This document shows positions 63,943 to 64,000 of a stretch of DNA of 64,000 nucleotides, in pieces. The DNA comes from Clostridia bacterium (GTDB taxonomy: Bacteria; Bacillota; Clostridia; Lachnospirales; Anaerotignaceae): NCBI GenBank assembly GCA_022651385.1, contig JALCQR010000002.1, forward strand, positions 268,547 to 332,546, given 5' to 3'. Position 1 is the stretch's first letter; each line of letters starts with the position of its first letter. A model generated the notes under the pieces. The model was not told where the DNA came from, did no database searches, and saw nothing but the letters and a program-made list of their open reading frames with translations. The translations under genes were made by a program, and so were the position numbers.

Positions 63943-64000
<58 letters not shown>

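Overview
The window is a low-GC, AT-rich segment around the replication origin of a spore-forming anaerobic Firmicute, most likely class Clostridia. This rests on the core order rpmH-rnpA-yidD-yidC-jag-mnmE-mnmG-rsmG-noc-soj-spo0J read leftward from dnaA-dnaN-yaaA-recF, B. subtilis-type parS palindromes, bofA and yaaL, AGGAGG ribosome sites and frequent TTG/GTG starts. No genus can be named from the sequence alone. The 16S rRNA gene enters only at the last 58 bases. No tRNA gene and no CRISPR array was seen.

Left part (1-22.3 kb), mostly accessory metabolism: a TPP-riboswitch-controlled thiW-thiM pair, ftsH, a universal stress protein, a PutP-type sodium symporter, and an aspA-fumC-malic enzyme operon (aspartate to fumarate to malate to pyruvate) with a divergent LysR gene. 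Next come a second LysR gene, a HAD protein, a FadR-type GntR gene with a visible operator, an NSS-type symporter, a shortened chorismate mutase/ACT protein, a BTAD (SARP-like) regulator with a decayed GGDEF-like tail, and a V4R-HAMP-PAS-GGDEF gene broken by one in-frame stop. A plus-strand operon then encodes ferredoxin, a NapH-like membrane protein, thioredoxin and a small ferredoxin:thioredoxin reductase-like protein; a CRP-like palindrome lies near -41.

Middle part (22.3-50.5 kb), conserved origin neighbourhood: a cysteine-free family-4-like uracil-DNA glycosylase, a gene-free stretch dense in DnaA boxes, rhomboid, bofA, yaaL, a Gx transporter with a NusG-II protein, serS, a DUF4446 gene, parB, parA, two perfect parS sites and argS. 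A plus-strand accessory block follows (alpha/beta hydrolase, thioesterase, EamA transporter, C45 acyltransferase, PucR regulator). Then noc, rsmG, mnmG, a 289-bp inverted-repeat element, mnmE, jag, yidC, yidD, rnpA, rpmH, and a bipartite oriC flanking dnaA, followed by dnaN, yaaA and recF.

Right part (50.5-64 kb) departs from the usual order. gyrB-gyrA lie on the minus strand, head-on to the fork expected from oriC. Between recF and gyrA are a CoA-transferase, a two-domain nitrilase whose second half lacks catalytic residues, four paralogous small membrane proteins, and a putative polymorphic-toxin (type 44-like) protein transcribed toward them. Beyond gyrB are a 34-codon hydrophobic peptide gene with its own promoter and terminator, an orphan TRAP substrate-binding lipoprotein, secG, and three tandem promoters leading into the rRNA operon.
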